Part shown: in pieces, positions 25,725-33,275 of the stretch
Position numbering within the stretch: position 1 is the stretch's first letter
How the letters are laid out: every line of letters begins with the position of its first letter
Assembly (NCBI GenBank): GCA_964609385.1
Contig: CAZSSM010000021.1
Span: 1-64,000, forward strand
Source: CAZSSM01 sp964609385
GTDB lineage: Bacteria; Planctomycetota; Planctomycetia; Isosphaerales; Isosphaeraceae
DNA length: 64,000 nt
Reading direction: 5' to 3'
Made by a program: the position numbers and the translations under genes
The notes under the pieces: generated by a model
Database searches by the model: none
Told to the model about the DNA's origin: nothing
Seen by the model: only the letters and a program-made list of their open reading frames with translations

Positions 25725-27104
25725 TCAGCGTGAACGGGCCGACCAGACCGACCAGACGAAGCCTCCCGGGATGGCCGGGGACGACGTCTCGGTCTCGGCG
25801 TCATCGGCAGCATCGACGGTCACGGGTTCGGGGCGTGGGGTCGGCTGCGGGACGGTCGGCGAGGGGGGCGTGTTCGGCTCGGGCTCGACCAGCTCAATCG
25901 GCTCAGGCGTGTTGTGGACGACGATCGGGGTGTCCGGCTCGGACGTCGACGCCGATGTCGCGGTCGGTTCCGACTGGTTGGTCTGGTTGATCCCCGACTC
26001 CTGTTGCGTGGCGCGGAAGCTGGTCCAGGCCAGTGTGGAGACGTTACGCGACGGCGGCGTTGGGACGACGGCGGGCTCGAGGTTGGGGATCGACCGTTGG
26101 ACCACCGCCGGAGCCTCCGCGACGACGATGGGCTCTGGCGAGGCTTCGACGATGGCCGGCTCCGGCGGGGCTTCGATGATCGTGGGCGGGGCCGGCTCGC
26201 TGAGGTCGAAGTCGACCTTCTGGTTCTGCGTGGTCATGGTGATCCGAGCATCTCGGAGCAATCGCGAGCCTTCAAAGAGCCGAATCTGATAGTCGCCCGG
26301 TTTGAGGGCCAGTTGATAACCGCCCGATCCCCAGGTCTCGACCGACGTCGAAGTGTTGTCGGCGAGCGAACGGGCCTCGACCCGAAGCCGCCCCTGCCCC
26401 TCGCCCTCGGAGTAGAAGTCGTCGCCATCACGATCGTGGTACACAACGCCGACCAGATAGGTCTGGGCGTCGTGAGGACGGGCCATCTGCTGGGTCACGA
26501 CCAGCGGCCCAACCCGGGGATTTCGGCTGGCCACGACGGCCACACCGACCTCCTTGAAGGTCTCATCGATGTTGCGGTGGGGCTCGGTCAGGTTGTTGAG
26601 GTGGGCCTTGCTGGGCACGCCCCAATCGACGAGCATCGCCTGCATGGCGTGGTCGACCGACCGGGAGTAGGCATAGGCGTTTTCGGCTTCCGAACGGACC
26701 GCGCCGAAGCCGGTCCGATCGATCCGGTCGCGCGGGCTGGACCCGTCCGAGCCGGTGTGCGACTGGAACCCGCCGGTGGCCATGTCGAGGGCGTGGGCCT
26801 CGGCGGCCTCGGCCAACTCGGCGCTCCAGGCCAACGGTTCGCGCTCGGGCCGCGAGGCGATCGTGTCGACGGCCTCCTCCAGGTTCTCCCCAAAGGCGCG
26901 AAGCGTTAGGGCCAGTTGGAAGTCGGCGGTCTGCTCGATCCAGGCGGCAGCTTGATCCGGATCGGTCCGGACTTGGTTGATCCGTTCCAGCAGATACTGT
27001 TGCTGATCGGTGGGGCCACCGCCGCTCATTACGAGCCGCGACTCGAGCGACTCCATGGACGGACGGGTTTTCAACGCTCTGCGCTCGGAACGATCCATGT
27101 TCAT
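25725..27104 (-). CDS. Secreted CAP-domain protein with proline-rich tail
   Basis: Exported CAP/SCP-family protein, 459 residues. The start at 27104 gives MNMDRSERRALKTRPS followed by the LESLESRLVM signature that marks planctomycete secreted proteins. The CAP domain spans about residues 40-210 (RINQVRTDPDQAAAWIE, HALDMATGGFQSHTGSDG, ENAYAYS, PHRNIDETFKEVGVAVV). A Cna-B or SdrD-like beta domain follows (GVVYHDRDGDDFYSEGEG), then a long Pro/Glu/Thr-rich low-complexity tail to the end. CAP proteins have varied lytic or binding roles; function here is unknown. The gene is single, ends at a strong hairpin, and is divergent from the phosphohexomutase gene. Confidence 0.88.
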   Translation of the reverse strand: MNMDRSERRALKTRPSMESLESRLVMSGGGPTDQQQYLLERINQVRTDPDQAAAWIEQTADFQLALTLRAFGENLEEAVDTIASRPEREPLAWSAELAEAAEAHALDMATGGFQSHTGSDGSSPRDRIDRTGFGAVRSEAENAYAYSRSVDHAMQAMLVDWGVPSKAHLNNLTEPHRNIDETFKEVGVAVVASRNPRVGPLVVTQQMARPHDAQTYLVGVVYHDRDGDDFYSEGEGQGRLRVEARSLADNTSTSVETWGSGGYQLALKPGDYQIRLFEGSRLLRDARITMTTQNQKVDFDLSEPAPPTIIEAPPEPAIVEASPEPIVVAEAPAVVQRSIPNLEPAVVPTPPSRNVSTLAWTSFRATQQESGINQTNQSEPTATSASTSEPDTPIVVHNTPEPIELVEPEPNTPPSPTVPQPTPRPEPVTVDAADDAETETSSPAIPGGFVWSVWSARSR

Positions 27105-27579
27105 GCCCAATCCCAATGACGGATCTGACCAGGTCCCACCGCACGGCCGCACTGGCACAATCGGCTCTTCCTCGCGTGGGGCCTGAAGAATTCCAGGAGG
27201 GGGAACGCCATCCTTGGCGCTGAGAGACGTCGAGAGATCGATGCAGCCATCGTGCCAAAGCCGCGAATTTTCGGCCTCCCAGCACGGAACCCATGATCCT
27301 TCGGTGACTTAGAATGAATCCGATTCGAGATCGCTCCGGACCAAATCATCGGAGAAGCCGGCGGGACCCCCGAAGTTACAAACCAAAGATCGGGGTGCAA
27401 ACGTTGAAGTTTGTCGGATGCGCGGGTCGATCGGGCCTGCCCCGTTGGCTTGGCCGAGGCCAGGCGCGACAATGGACCCTGTGAACCCCAAAAACCCCAT
27501 CCTGAGAAGGCGAGGTCGGGTCGGTCCCGAGGTCGGTCGATCGGCCCGCCCGGCGCCCGCAAACGCGTCGGAGTCGGTC
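27105..27579. other. Divergent control region, no gene
   Basis: This spacer lies between the CAP gene and the phosphohexomutase gene. The mutase frame is open back to 27418 with another ATG at 27472, so part of this could be coding. No other feature is visible. Confidence 0.5.
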
Positions 27580-29424
27580 ATGTCCGAAGTGCAAGGGTAC
27601 GTCGAGACCGCCACACAGGCCGCCCGTGAGGGCCAGCTCTCCGAGTCGTCCGCAGCCAACATCACGCGTTGGTTGACCGAGCCGGGCTTCGTCGAGTTCC
27701 GTCCTCGGCTCATCGAGGACATCGAAGCGCGGCGCTGGCAGGTGCTCGACGACGTCTATTTCAAGGTCCTGGAGTTTGGCACCGGCGGTCGTCGAGGCCG
27801 GATGTATCCGGTCGGCACCAACGTCCTGAACCGCCGGACAATCGCCGAGAGCGCCCGGGGCCTGGCCGACCACATCCTCTCGAAGCCCGAGTCGGTCGCG
27901 GCCCGTTCGTGCGTGATCGCCCACGACACCCGACACAACTCGGTCGCCTTCGCTCGGACCTGCGCTGAGGTCCTTGCCGCGGCCGGGTTTCAAGTCGCTT
28001 TGCTGGACGGCTATCGGTCGACCCCCCTGCTCTCGTTCGCGGTACGTCAACTGGGCTCTGGCTGTGGGATCATGATCACCGCCTCGCACAACCCGCCCTC
28101 GGACAACGGCTTCAAGTGCTATGCGGCCACTGGCGGCCAAGTCGTGCCGCCGGACGACAAGGCGATCATCGCGCGGGTCCAGGAGGTAATGGACCGCGAG
28201 ATCCCAACCACTCCCTATGAGGCCGGGCTGGCCTCGGGCGCGATCCGGATCGTCGGCGAAGAAATCGACCGCGCCTATCTGGAGGCCGTTGTCGCGCAGG
28301 CCGTCTCCGAGGCCCGCGACTTGAAGCTGGTCTACACGCCGATGCACGGGGTCGGTGAGACCAACGTCGCCGCAGCTCTCCGACTCGCCGGTTTCGCCCA
28401 TGTCGACGTCTTGTCCACCCAACGGACCCCTGACGGCGATTTCCCCAATATCCCCGGCCACGTGGCCAACCCGGAGATCCCCAAGACCTTGGAGGCCTCG
28501 ATCCTGGAGGCTCGGGCCACCGGCGCCGAATTGGTCCTGGCCAGCGACCCCGATGCCGACCGGATCGGCGTGGCCGTCCCGGTCGCGGGCGATCCCAAGG
28601 GCGATTGGACGACCCTCAACGGCAACCAGATCGGCGTCGTGCAAGCGGCTTTCGTCCTGGAGAAGCTCAAGGCCAAAGGCGCGATGCCGGCCTCACCCTA
28701 CATCGTCACGACGCTGGTCAGCTCGCAGATGCCGGGCGCCTTGGCCCGACGCGCGGGGGTCGAGGTTGAGGACCAACTGCTGGTCGGCTTCAAGTGGATC
28801 GCCGTGCAGATCGACGCGCGGGGTCCCGAAGGGTTCCTGTTCGCCTTCGAGGAGTCGCACGGCTACCTCCGCGGCGCGCACGTCCGCGACAAGGACGCCG
28901 CTGTGGCCAGCCTCCTGATGGCCGAGCTCTGCGCCGACCTCAAGGTGCGCGGGACCACCCTGATCGACTACCTCGACCAGCTCTATCTGGACGTCGGCCA
29001 CTACGGCGAGCGCCTGATCAATAAGGTTCTGGAGGGCCGCAAGGGCGTCGAGCAGATCCAGGCCTTGATGGCCGCCTTCCGCGACCAAGCCCCGACCGAA
29101 TTGGCCGGCCAGGCCGTCTTGAGGGTCGACGACTACAAGCGTCATGAGACCCGGACCCTCGACGGCTCAGCGGCGACAACTCCCCTGCCCGAGCCTTCCG
29201 GCGACCTACTGATGTTCTACCTCTCAGCGCCGGGGACTCGGTTCGCCGTTCGTCCTTCGGGGACCGAGCCGAAGCTCAAGATCTACCTTTTCGCCCGAAC
29301 TGAGACCCAAGGGCGGTCCCTCGAGGACCTGCCAGCGATCAAAGCCGAGACCGATCAGACCCTCGAGCGGCTCACCAACGATATCAACGCCTACATGGAT
29401 AAGGTGCTCGCCGAGACCCCGTAA
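27580..29424 (+). CDS. Phosphoglucomutase/phosphomannomutase
   Basis: Alpha-D-phosphohexomutase that interconverts sugar 1- and 6-phosphates, supplying precursors for nucleotide sugars; 614 residues from 27580. The start is uncertain: an ATG at 27472 would add 36 residues, but homologous sequence begins after MSEVQGYVETATQAAREG. Motifs in order are the phosphoserine loop ITASHNPPSDNGFK (Ser169), the magnesium site SDPDADRIG near residue 322, the sugar-binding EESHGYLRG, and the phosphate-binding RPSGTEPKLKIY near the end. The length with the N-terminal extension fits the PgcA-like group. It is likely to feed the glycan operon at 35.7-47 kb, an inference from pathway only. Confidence 0.95.
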   Translation: MSEVQGYVETATQAAREGQLSESSAANITRWLTEPGFVEFRPRLIEDIEARRWQVLDDVYFKVLEFGTGGRRGRMYPVGTNVLNRRTIAESARGLADHILSKPESVAARSCVIAHDTRHNSVAFARTCAEVLAAAGFQVALLDGYRSTPLLSFAVRQLGSGCGIMITASHNPPSDNGFKCYAATGGQVVPPDDKAIIARVQEVMDREIPTTPYEAGLASGAIRIVGEEIDRAYLEAVVAQAVSEARDLKLVYTPMHGVGETNVAAALRLAGFAHVDVLSTQRTPDGDFPNIPGHVANPEIPKTLEASILEARATGAELVLASDPDADRIGVAVPVAGDPKGDWTTLNGNQIGVVQAAFVLEKLKAKGAMPASPYIVTTLVSSQMPGALARRAGVEVEDQLLVGFKWIAVQIDARGPEGFLFAFEESHGYLRGAHVRDKDAAVASLLMAELCADLKVRGTTLIDYLDQLYLDVGHYGERLINKVLEGRKGVEQIQALMAAFRDQAPTELAGQAVLRVDDYKRHETRTLDGSAATTPLPEPSGDLLMFYLSAPGTRFAVRPSGTEPKLKIYLFARTETQGRSLEDLPAIKAETDQTLERLTNDINAYMDKVLAETP

Positions 29425-29474
29425 GTCTCCCTTCTGAGGTTGGCGGGGGCTCTGCTCGATTGATCCTATGGGAT

Positions 29475-30227
29475 TTAGAGCATGGCCCCACCGCTGGCCT
29501 CGATGCGCTGAGCGGTGACCCATCGGCTCGCATCGGAGGCGAGGAACGCGATCACTCCGGCGATGTCGTTGGGTTGTCCATGGCGGCCCAGGGCGGTGAT
29601 GGAAGCGATCTGCTCCTGGGCCGGGCGGTGTTTGAGGTAGGGATTCATGTCGGTCTCGATCGCGCCGGGGGCGACGGAGTTGACGGTGATTCCTCGCGAC
29701 CCAAGCAGCTTGGCCAGATTCTGGGTCAAGACGTCGATGGCGCCTTTCGTGGCCGCATAGGCGGTGTACTGCGGGAGCGAGAATCGGGTCAGCCCGCTCG
29801 AGAGGTTGATGATCCGCCCGCCATCACGGAGCCTGGGCAGGGCCAGTTGTGTCCCGAAGAAGACCCCTTTGACGTTGATCGCGAAGAGCCGATCGAACTG
29901 CTCCTCGGTGGTCTCCTCGAAGGGAACTCCGATGTTGATCCCCGCATTATTGATGAGCACGTCGAACTTCGACTCCCCCGTCCGACGTTCAAGCTCGGAG
30001 TCAAGTTGCTGATAGGACCGGCGGAGGCTCTTCAGATCGCCCACGTCCGCTTGCAGGGCAAACGCCTGAGCGCCATCGCGCTGGATCTCGTCAACGACCT
30101 CGTTGGCCTGATCCCGGTTGTTTCCATAATGGACGACGACGAGGAATCCTTCCTTGCCGAGTTGGATCGCCGCCGACCGTCCGAGACCTCGACTTGCCCC
30201 TGTGATCACCGCAACTTTGCCCGCCAT
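29475..30227 (-). CDS. Short-chain dehydrogenase/reductase
   Basis: Classical SDR oxidoreductase of 250 residues. The cofactor loop is VITGASRGLGRSAA, followed by the NNAG motif (VLINNAGINIG). The catalytic residues are the serine in IINLSSG and the YxxxK motif in YTAYAATKGAID, with the closing SGGAML. The start at 30227 has GGAGGG five bases upstream; a GTG at 30242 would add five residues but is less well placed. It resembles FabG and glucose dehydrogenase-like enzymes; substrate is unknown. A fragment of a close SDR relative lies upstream at 30827-30888, so an older duplication has decayed there. Confidence 0.92.
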   Translation of the reverse strand: MAGKVAVITGASRGLGRSAAIQLGKEGFLVVVHYGNNRDQANEVVDEIQRDGAQAFALQADVGDLKSLRRSYQQLDSELERRTGESKFDVLINNAGINIGVPFEETTEEQFDRLFAINVKGVFFGTQLALPRLRDGGRIINLSSGLTRFSLPQYTAYAATKGAIDVLTQNLAKLLGSRGITVNSVAPGAIETDMNPYLKHRPAQEQIASITALGRHGQPNDIAGVIAFLASDASRWVTAQRIEASGGAML

Positions 30228-30242
30228 CGGTCCCTCCGTCAC

Positions 30243-30667
30243 ATACGATGAATCGTGACAAACTCAACCTTCAATGGCCCAACAATCCCGCCTCAAGTGG
30301 CTCACCATCGGGCGCTTTCTCAACGGACCGACCTCCGGCTTACCCAGCCAAGGCTGGGTCGGAGTCGCTTGAGGAAGGCACTTTGGTCAACAGTACGAAG
30401 CTTGACAAAGTCAACTTAAATCCCTGAACAGTCTCGCGTCAAGCTGCCTGTGTTAGACGATCAAAAATGCATAAAATACAGACGAATGTCGATCCGTAGG
30501 TAAATGACGTTATTAAGTCTATCAAAAGACTTTTGGAACGAACGGTCGATGCCGATGAGCGGTTGACTCCCTTGACCGACCCGCTAGATTGAATTCTGTT
30601 CCATCATGCCATAAGAGATTGGTATGAATCCAACCGAATCCTGATCCCGACCGCATCCGGCTAGCGC
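30243..30667. other. No supported gene
   Basis: AT-richer sequence upstream of the SDR gene, with no coding motif that I can see. Together with the fragments that follow, it forms a stretch of eroded accessory DNA. Confidence 0.5.
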
Positions 30668-30826
30668 CTGCCCTTGATCCAACTGGCCGATCTGGTCGAG
30701 TCCGAAGGGCCCTCGACGATCAACCGAGAATAGGGGATCCGCTCCGCCGGATCATCATCCTGGCCAAGATCCGGGGCCGCGACCGGGCCTTGTTCATCGA
30801 GGAGGGCTGTCGGGAGATCGACCGAC
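30668..30826 (+). pseudogene. Fragment of an RND heavy-metal efflux pump (CusA/CzcA type)
   Basis: The plus strand reads LPLIQLADLVESEGPSTINR followed by E, TAG (30731-30733) and GIR. A one-base shift then gives RRIIILAKIRGRDRALFIEE and GCREID. This matches the CusA/CzcA stretch PLxQLA-x-xEGPSTIxREWGxRRIxxxxxVRGRD, with the stop in place of the conserved tryptophan. Only about 50 codons survive. It is a relic of a tripartite metal efflux system. Confidence 0.75.
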
Positions 30827-30888
30827 GATCAAGTCGAACTGCAGCTCGGAAGTCTCCTCGAAGGGGACTTCAATGCTAATCCCAGCAG
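30827..30888 (-). pseudogene. Fragment of an SDR gene
   Basis: The minus strand reads GISIEVPFEETSELQFDLI, matching INIGVPFEETTEEQFDRLF of the intact SDR at 29475-30227. The surrounding DNA does not continue the similarity. It abuts the efflux-pump fragment directly, so two unrelated broken genes were joined by rearrangement. Confidence 0.7.
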
Positions 30889-31003
30889 GGTGCCCGAAAA
30901 GTATAGCGCCGGGCGCTCGGAGTGTGCAACGCACATGCGATCAGAACCACATCACCCCCGCCAAACCCAAGTCCTGGCCCAGCCATCCGATCGCCCGGTC
31001 GGA

Positions 31004-31079
31004 CCTGTGAACAACGGACAGAAGGTATAGCGCCCTCACAACCGTCGGGGAGCCACACTTTCTGGCCGTCGTTCACAGG
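31004..31079. repeat. Long imperfect inverted repeat, 20-base arms
   Basis: The arms at 31004-31023 and 31060-31079 pair over 20 bases with two mismatches and enclose 36 bases. It lies 57 bases downstream of the S9-type hydrolase stop. It could be a terminator, a miniature transposable element, or the folded end of a lost insertion sequence. A short sequence TATAGCGCC inside it also occurs at about 30900. Confidence 0.55.
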
Positions 31080-31135
31080 AGGTCAGCGAGGGGTCTCGAA
31101 AATCATGAGATAGACTCTCAACCGATTTCGCGGAC

Positions 31136-32140
31136 TTACCGTTTTAGTCTTGCGTCGAACCACCGATCCATTTCGGTCCGAATCTCATCCAGGTGCTCAA
31201 TCAAGGTGTGCGAGCCGCCTTCGGGGACAACCAAGCGGAACGGCCGCCCCAGACGAGCGAAGTGGTCAGCCATGGTCAGACTGTTTGAAAGCCGGACGCG
31301 GTCATCATTTGCGCCATGGATCAACAGGATCTCAGTCGAGGGCGATATCTGCTCGGGCCAATAGGCTGCAGACAACCGACGCAGCGCCGCATCGGGATCG
31401 GCTTCGTAACCATCGACGATTCCCGGATAGACGTGCTCATGAAACTCCGCCCTCCGAGGATTGTCGAGCAGGTCGCTCGGTGCACCGATCAGGACGGCTG
31501 CGTGAATGAGGTCAGTCTTGGCGAGCACGCGATAGCCCAGGCTCCCGCCGCGCGAGAAGCCCCAGTATCCGATGCGCGTCGAATCGGCTTCGTCGAGGTG
31601 CGAAGCGACCGCCAGGAGATCGAGGATGTCTTGACGATCTCCGGATCCGAGGTTCGGGTGGCCGTCACTCCCGCCTTCCCCTCGGAGCGCTGACGCCATC
31701 ACGATGTAACCTCGCTCGGCCAACCGACACATCTCCAAGACATCGAAGAAGGTGATCCGTCCCCATTCGGCGACCCCGCCGTGGGCGAAGACGACCACAG
31801 GAAAGGGCCCCGTCGAGTTCTGGGGCGAGATCTTGAAGCCTCTGATCTCCAGGCCATCGCTCAGGTAAGTGATTCTCTCCGCCCGAACGGTACGACCAGA
31901 TTTGTACCTTAAGAATACGTCCTGCGGGACCAGCCTCCCGACGGAACCCGATCGCCAGGACGGGTCGGGGGACTCGTCCATGAACGCGAGCCAAGCCTCG
32001 TAGTTCTCGAACGGAAAGGAGTACGGCTCCTGCGACACCAACCGAGTCTGGGCCGATGCCGGGACGCCGATGGTGAAACCAATCAGAAGTGCGGCCGTGC
32101 GAAACAGCCTTCTACCGAGAGTCCCGTTCTTCCTCATCAT
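31136..32140 (-). CDS. Secreted alpha/beta hydrolase (prolyl oligopeptidase-like)
   Basis: Exported serine hydrolase of 334 residues with a signal peptide (LFRTAALLIGFTIGVPASAQ). The core is an S9/dienelactone-hydrolase-like alpha/beta fold: VVVFAHGGVAEWG, nucleophile Ser196 in YWGFSRGGSLGYRV, acid in LIHGANDDRV, and histidine in VPEGGSHTLIEH. The N-terminal 90 residues lack a full propeller, so it is a single-domain hydrolase and may act on esters or peptides. It lies at the distal end of the attC-containing zone but has no attC of its own that I can find. The ATG at 32137 is an equal start. Confidence 0.85.
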   Translation of the reverse strand: MMRKNGTLGRRLFRTAALLIGFTIGVPASAQTRLVSQEPYSFPFENYEAWLAFMDESPDPSWRSGSVGRLVPQDVFLRYKSGRTVRAERITYLSDGLEIRGFKISPQNSTGPFPVVVFAHGGVAEWGRITFFDVLEMCRLAERGYIVMASALRGEGGSDGHPNLGSGDRQDILDLLAVASHLDEADSTRIGYWGFSRGGSLGYRVLAKTDLIHAAVLIGAPSDLLDNPRRAEFHEHVYPGIVDGYEADPDAALRRLSAAYWPEQISPSTEILLIHGANDDRVRLSNSLTMADHFARLGRPFRLVVPEGGSHTLIEHLDEIRTEMDRWFDARLKR

Positions 32141-32244
32141 TCATCCCGCGTTGTTTTCGGATCTCGGAGCACTCGGCCCGAAGAAGGCAGAAGCTGATCC
32201 GACGGCGAAGGACCCCGGTGATGCCGATGACCTCCCGAGGAAAA

Positions 32245-32370
32245 GCTGGCTCGAGAGTGTGTTGGATCCCAGACCGGCACAGTGGTTTCATCGGCGTGAA
32301 TCACCTTTGAGGCTCGCACCCGCTCGACCATCAGGTCGGAGAGAGGTGTGAGCCGTTCGGTGGACTGATT
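32245..32370 (-). pseudogene. Fragment of IS66-family transposase
   Basis: The minus strand reads STERLTPLSDLMVERVRASK then VIHADETTVPVWDPTHSR. This matches the IS66 TnpC segment that contains the first catalytic aspartate (xxVIHxDDTxVPVxDP). About 42 codons remain with no flanking IS ends or helper genes visible. It marks an old insertion between the hydrolase and the attC cluster. Confidence 0.75.
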
Positions 32371-32696
32371 GTGAGCGTCAAACCGGCCACGTGGCTGATT
32401 TAACGCCGACCTGAAAGGATGAGCTGGAATGTTTTCCGTGTCAACCGACCGGTTGGCTCGCCAAACTCCTGCCAGAGTGGCCGTCGCTTGACAGTGCTGG
32501 GGTCGACTCCCTTATCGGTCAGATTCCGGGATCCCCATGCCGCAGCGGTCCTAATAGGCGAGACGCTTCAGGGGGACGCAAACAGTCCATAGCGTTTCAG
32601 TCGAACCCCTGCCAGGCCCGGGTTCCGTCTTGGATGCCGAGATGTAAGAGGGCGAGAACTGCATCTTCGATCTTAGATATGACGCAGGTCCCCGAC
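32371..32696. other. No supported gene; possible 38-residue frame at 32551-32667
   Basis: This is the stretch left of the third attC-like site, where a further cassette would be expected. A minus-strand frame MQFSPSYISASKTEPGPG... of 38 codons runs from 32667 to 32551. It has no recognisable motif and no good ribosome site. The rest looks eroded. Confidence 0.35.
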
Positions 32697-32798
32697 GCCG
32701 AACGCCCAAACGTAGCGGACTGGCCCGCCGAGAACCAATCTCGATGACATCAGAAACCGTCTCGGCAGGCCCGGGTCCACTGCAGCGCGAGGTCAGGC
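32697..32798 (-). repeat. attC-like integron site C (degenerate)
   Basis: Read on the minus strand it starts GCCTGAC (canonical GCCTAAC with one change) and ends GGGCGTTCGGC. It keeps the inner blocks GCGCTGCAGTGGAC and GTCCGCTACG, and the TTCTCGGCGGGCCAGTCCGC run shared with sites A and B. The 102-base length and imperfect dyad fit attC sites. The stop codon of the Cys4 cassette gene lies within its first bases, as is usual for integron cassettes. Confidence 0.75.
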
Positions 32799-33101
32799 GT
32801 CCTGTTCTTCGGCGCTGCTTACCGAACGGGCGAAGTAGTTGAGCCAAGAGCGGTGGCCGCACAGCTCGCACCTCAGCTTGTACGGGCCATCATGCTCCTG
32901 CAAGCCTTCTTCACGCATTCGGTCGCGCCGCCCTTCGCACCAGACATTTCCCCATTCGAGGGCGTAATCAGTGTATTCCAAGTCACAGTTGGGGCAGCGG
33001 ATAGACTTGACCATTTCGCTGAAGACCCGCTCCACCTCGATCATGGTGTAGGTGGTGGCCACGTCGCTCGCCTGGATGTCCCGCTCCTTGTGTCGTCCCA
33101 C
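32793..33101 (-). CDS. Cassette-borne Cys4 zinc-ribbon-like protein
   Basis: Small protein of 102 residues from a GTG at 33101 with GGAGG eight bases upstream, which places the start 18 bases after attC site B. It contains CPNCDLEY and CELCGHR, a likely four-cysteine zinc ribbon, with WGNVWCEGRRDRMREEGLQE between and HDGPYKLR just before the second pair. The length, single-gene arrangement and flanking attC-like sites are those of an integron cassette. No family assignment; nucleic-acid or protein binding is plausible from the zinc ribbon but not shown. An upstream ATG at 33137 would start inside the attC and is unlikely. Confidence 0.65.
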   Translation of the reverse strand: MGRHKERDIQASDVATTYTMIEVERVFSEMVKSIRCPNCDLEYTDYALEWGNVWCEGRRDRMREEGLQEHDGPYKLRCELCGHRSWLNYFARSVSSAEEQDA

Positions 33102-33118
33102 GCTAAAGCCTCCACGAG

Positions 33119-33218
33119 GCCGAACGCCCAAGCTCAACGGACCGGCCCGCCGAGAACCACCTTGATGATACCAAAGATCGCCGCGGCGGCTGGGGTCCGC
33201 TGCAGCACGCGGTTAGGC
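33119..33218 (-). repeat. attC-like integron site B
   Basis: A 100-base imperfect dyad. On the minus strand it runs from GCCTAAC to GTTCGGC, with GTGCTGCAGCGGAC near the left and GTCCGTTGAGC near the right; the extra G in CTGCAGC versus GAGC gives the unpaired base expected of attC. It is about 90 percent identical to site A. It follows the glycosidase-like gene's stop (33276) by about 57 bases and precedes the Cys4 gene. Confidence 0.85.
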
Positions 33219-33275
33219 AGTCCGCCGTTCGGCTACCTGCGACAGTCGTCGGTATTCAAGATGTCTCCTGTTCCC

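Noticed and set aside
31004..31079. Reading the long inverted repeat as a fourth attC
   Set aside because: The ends read TGTGAAC/GTTCACA, not the RYYYAAC/GTTRRRY cores, and there is no extrahelical-base pattern.
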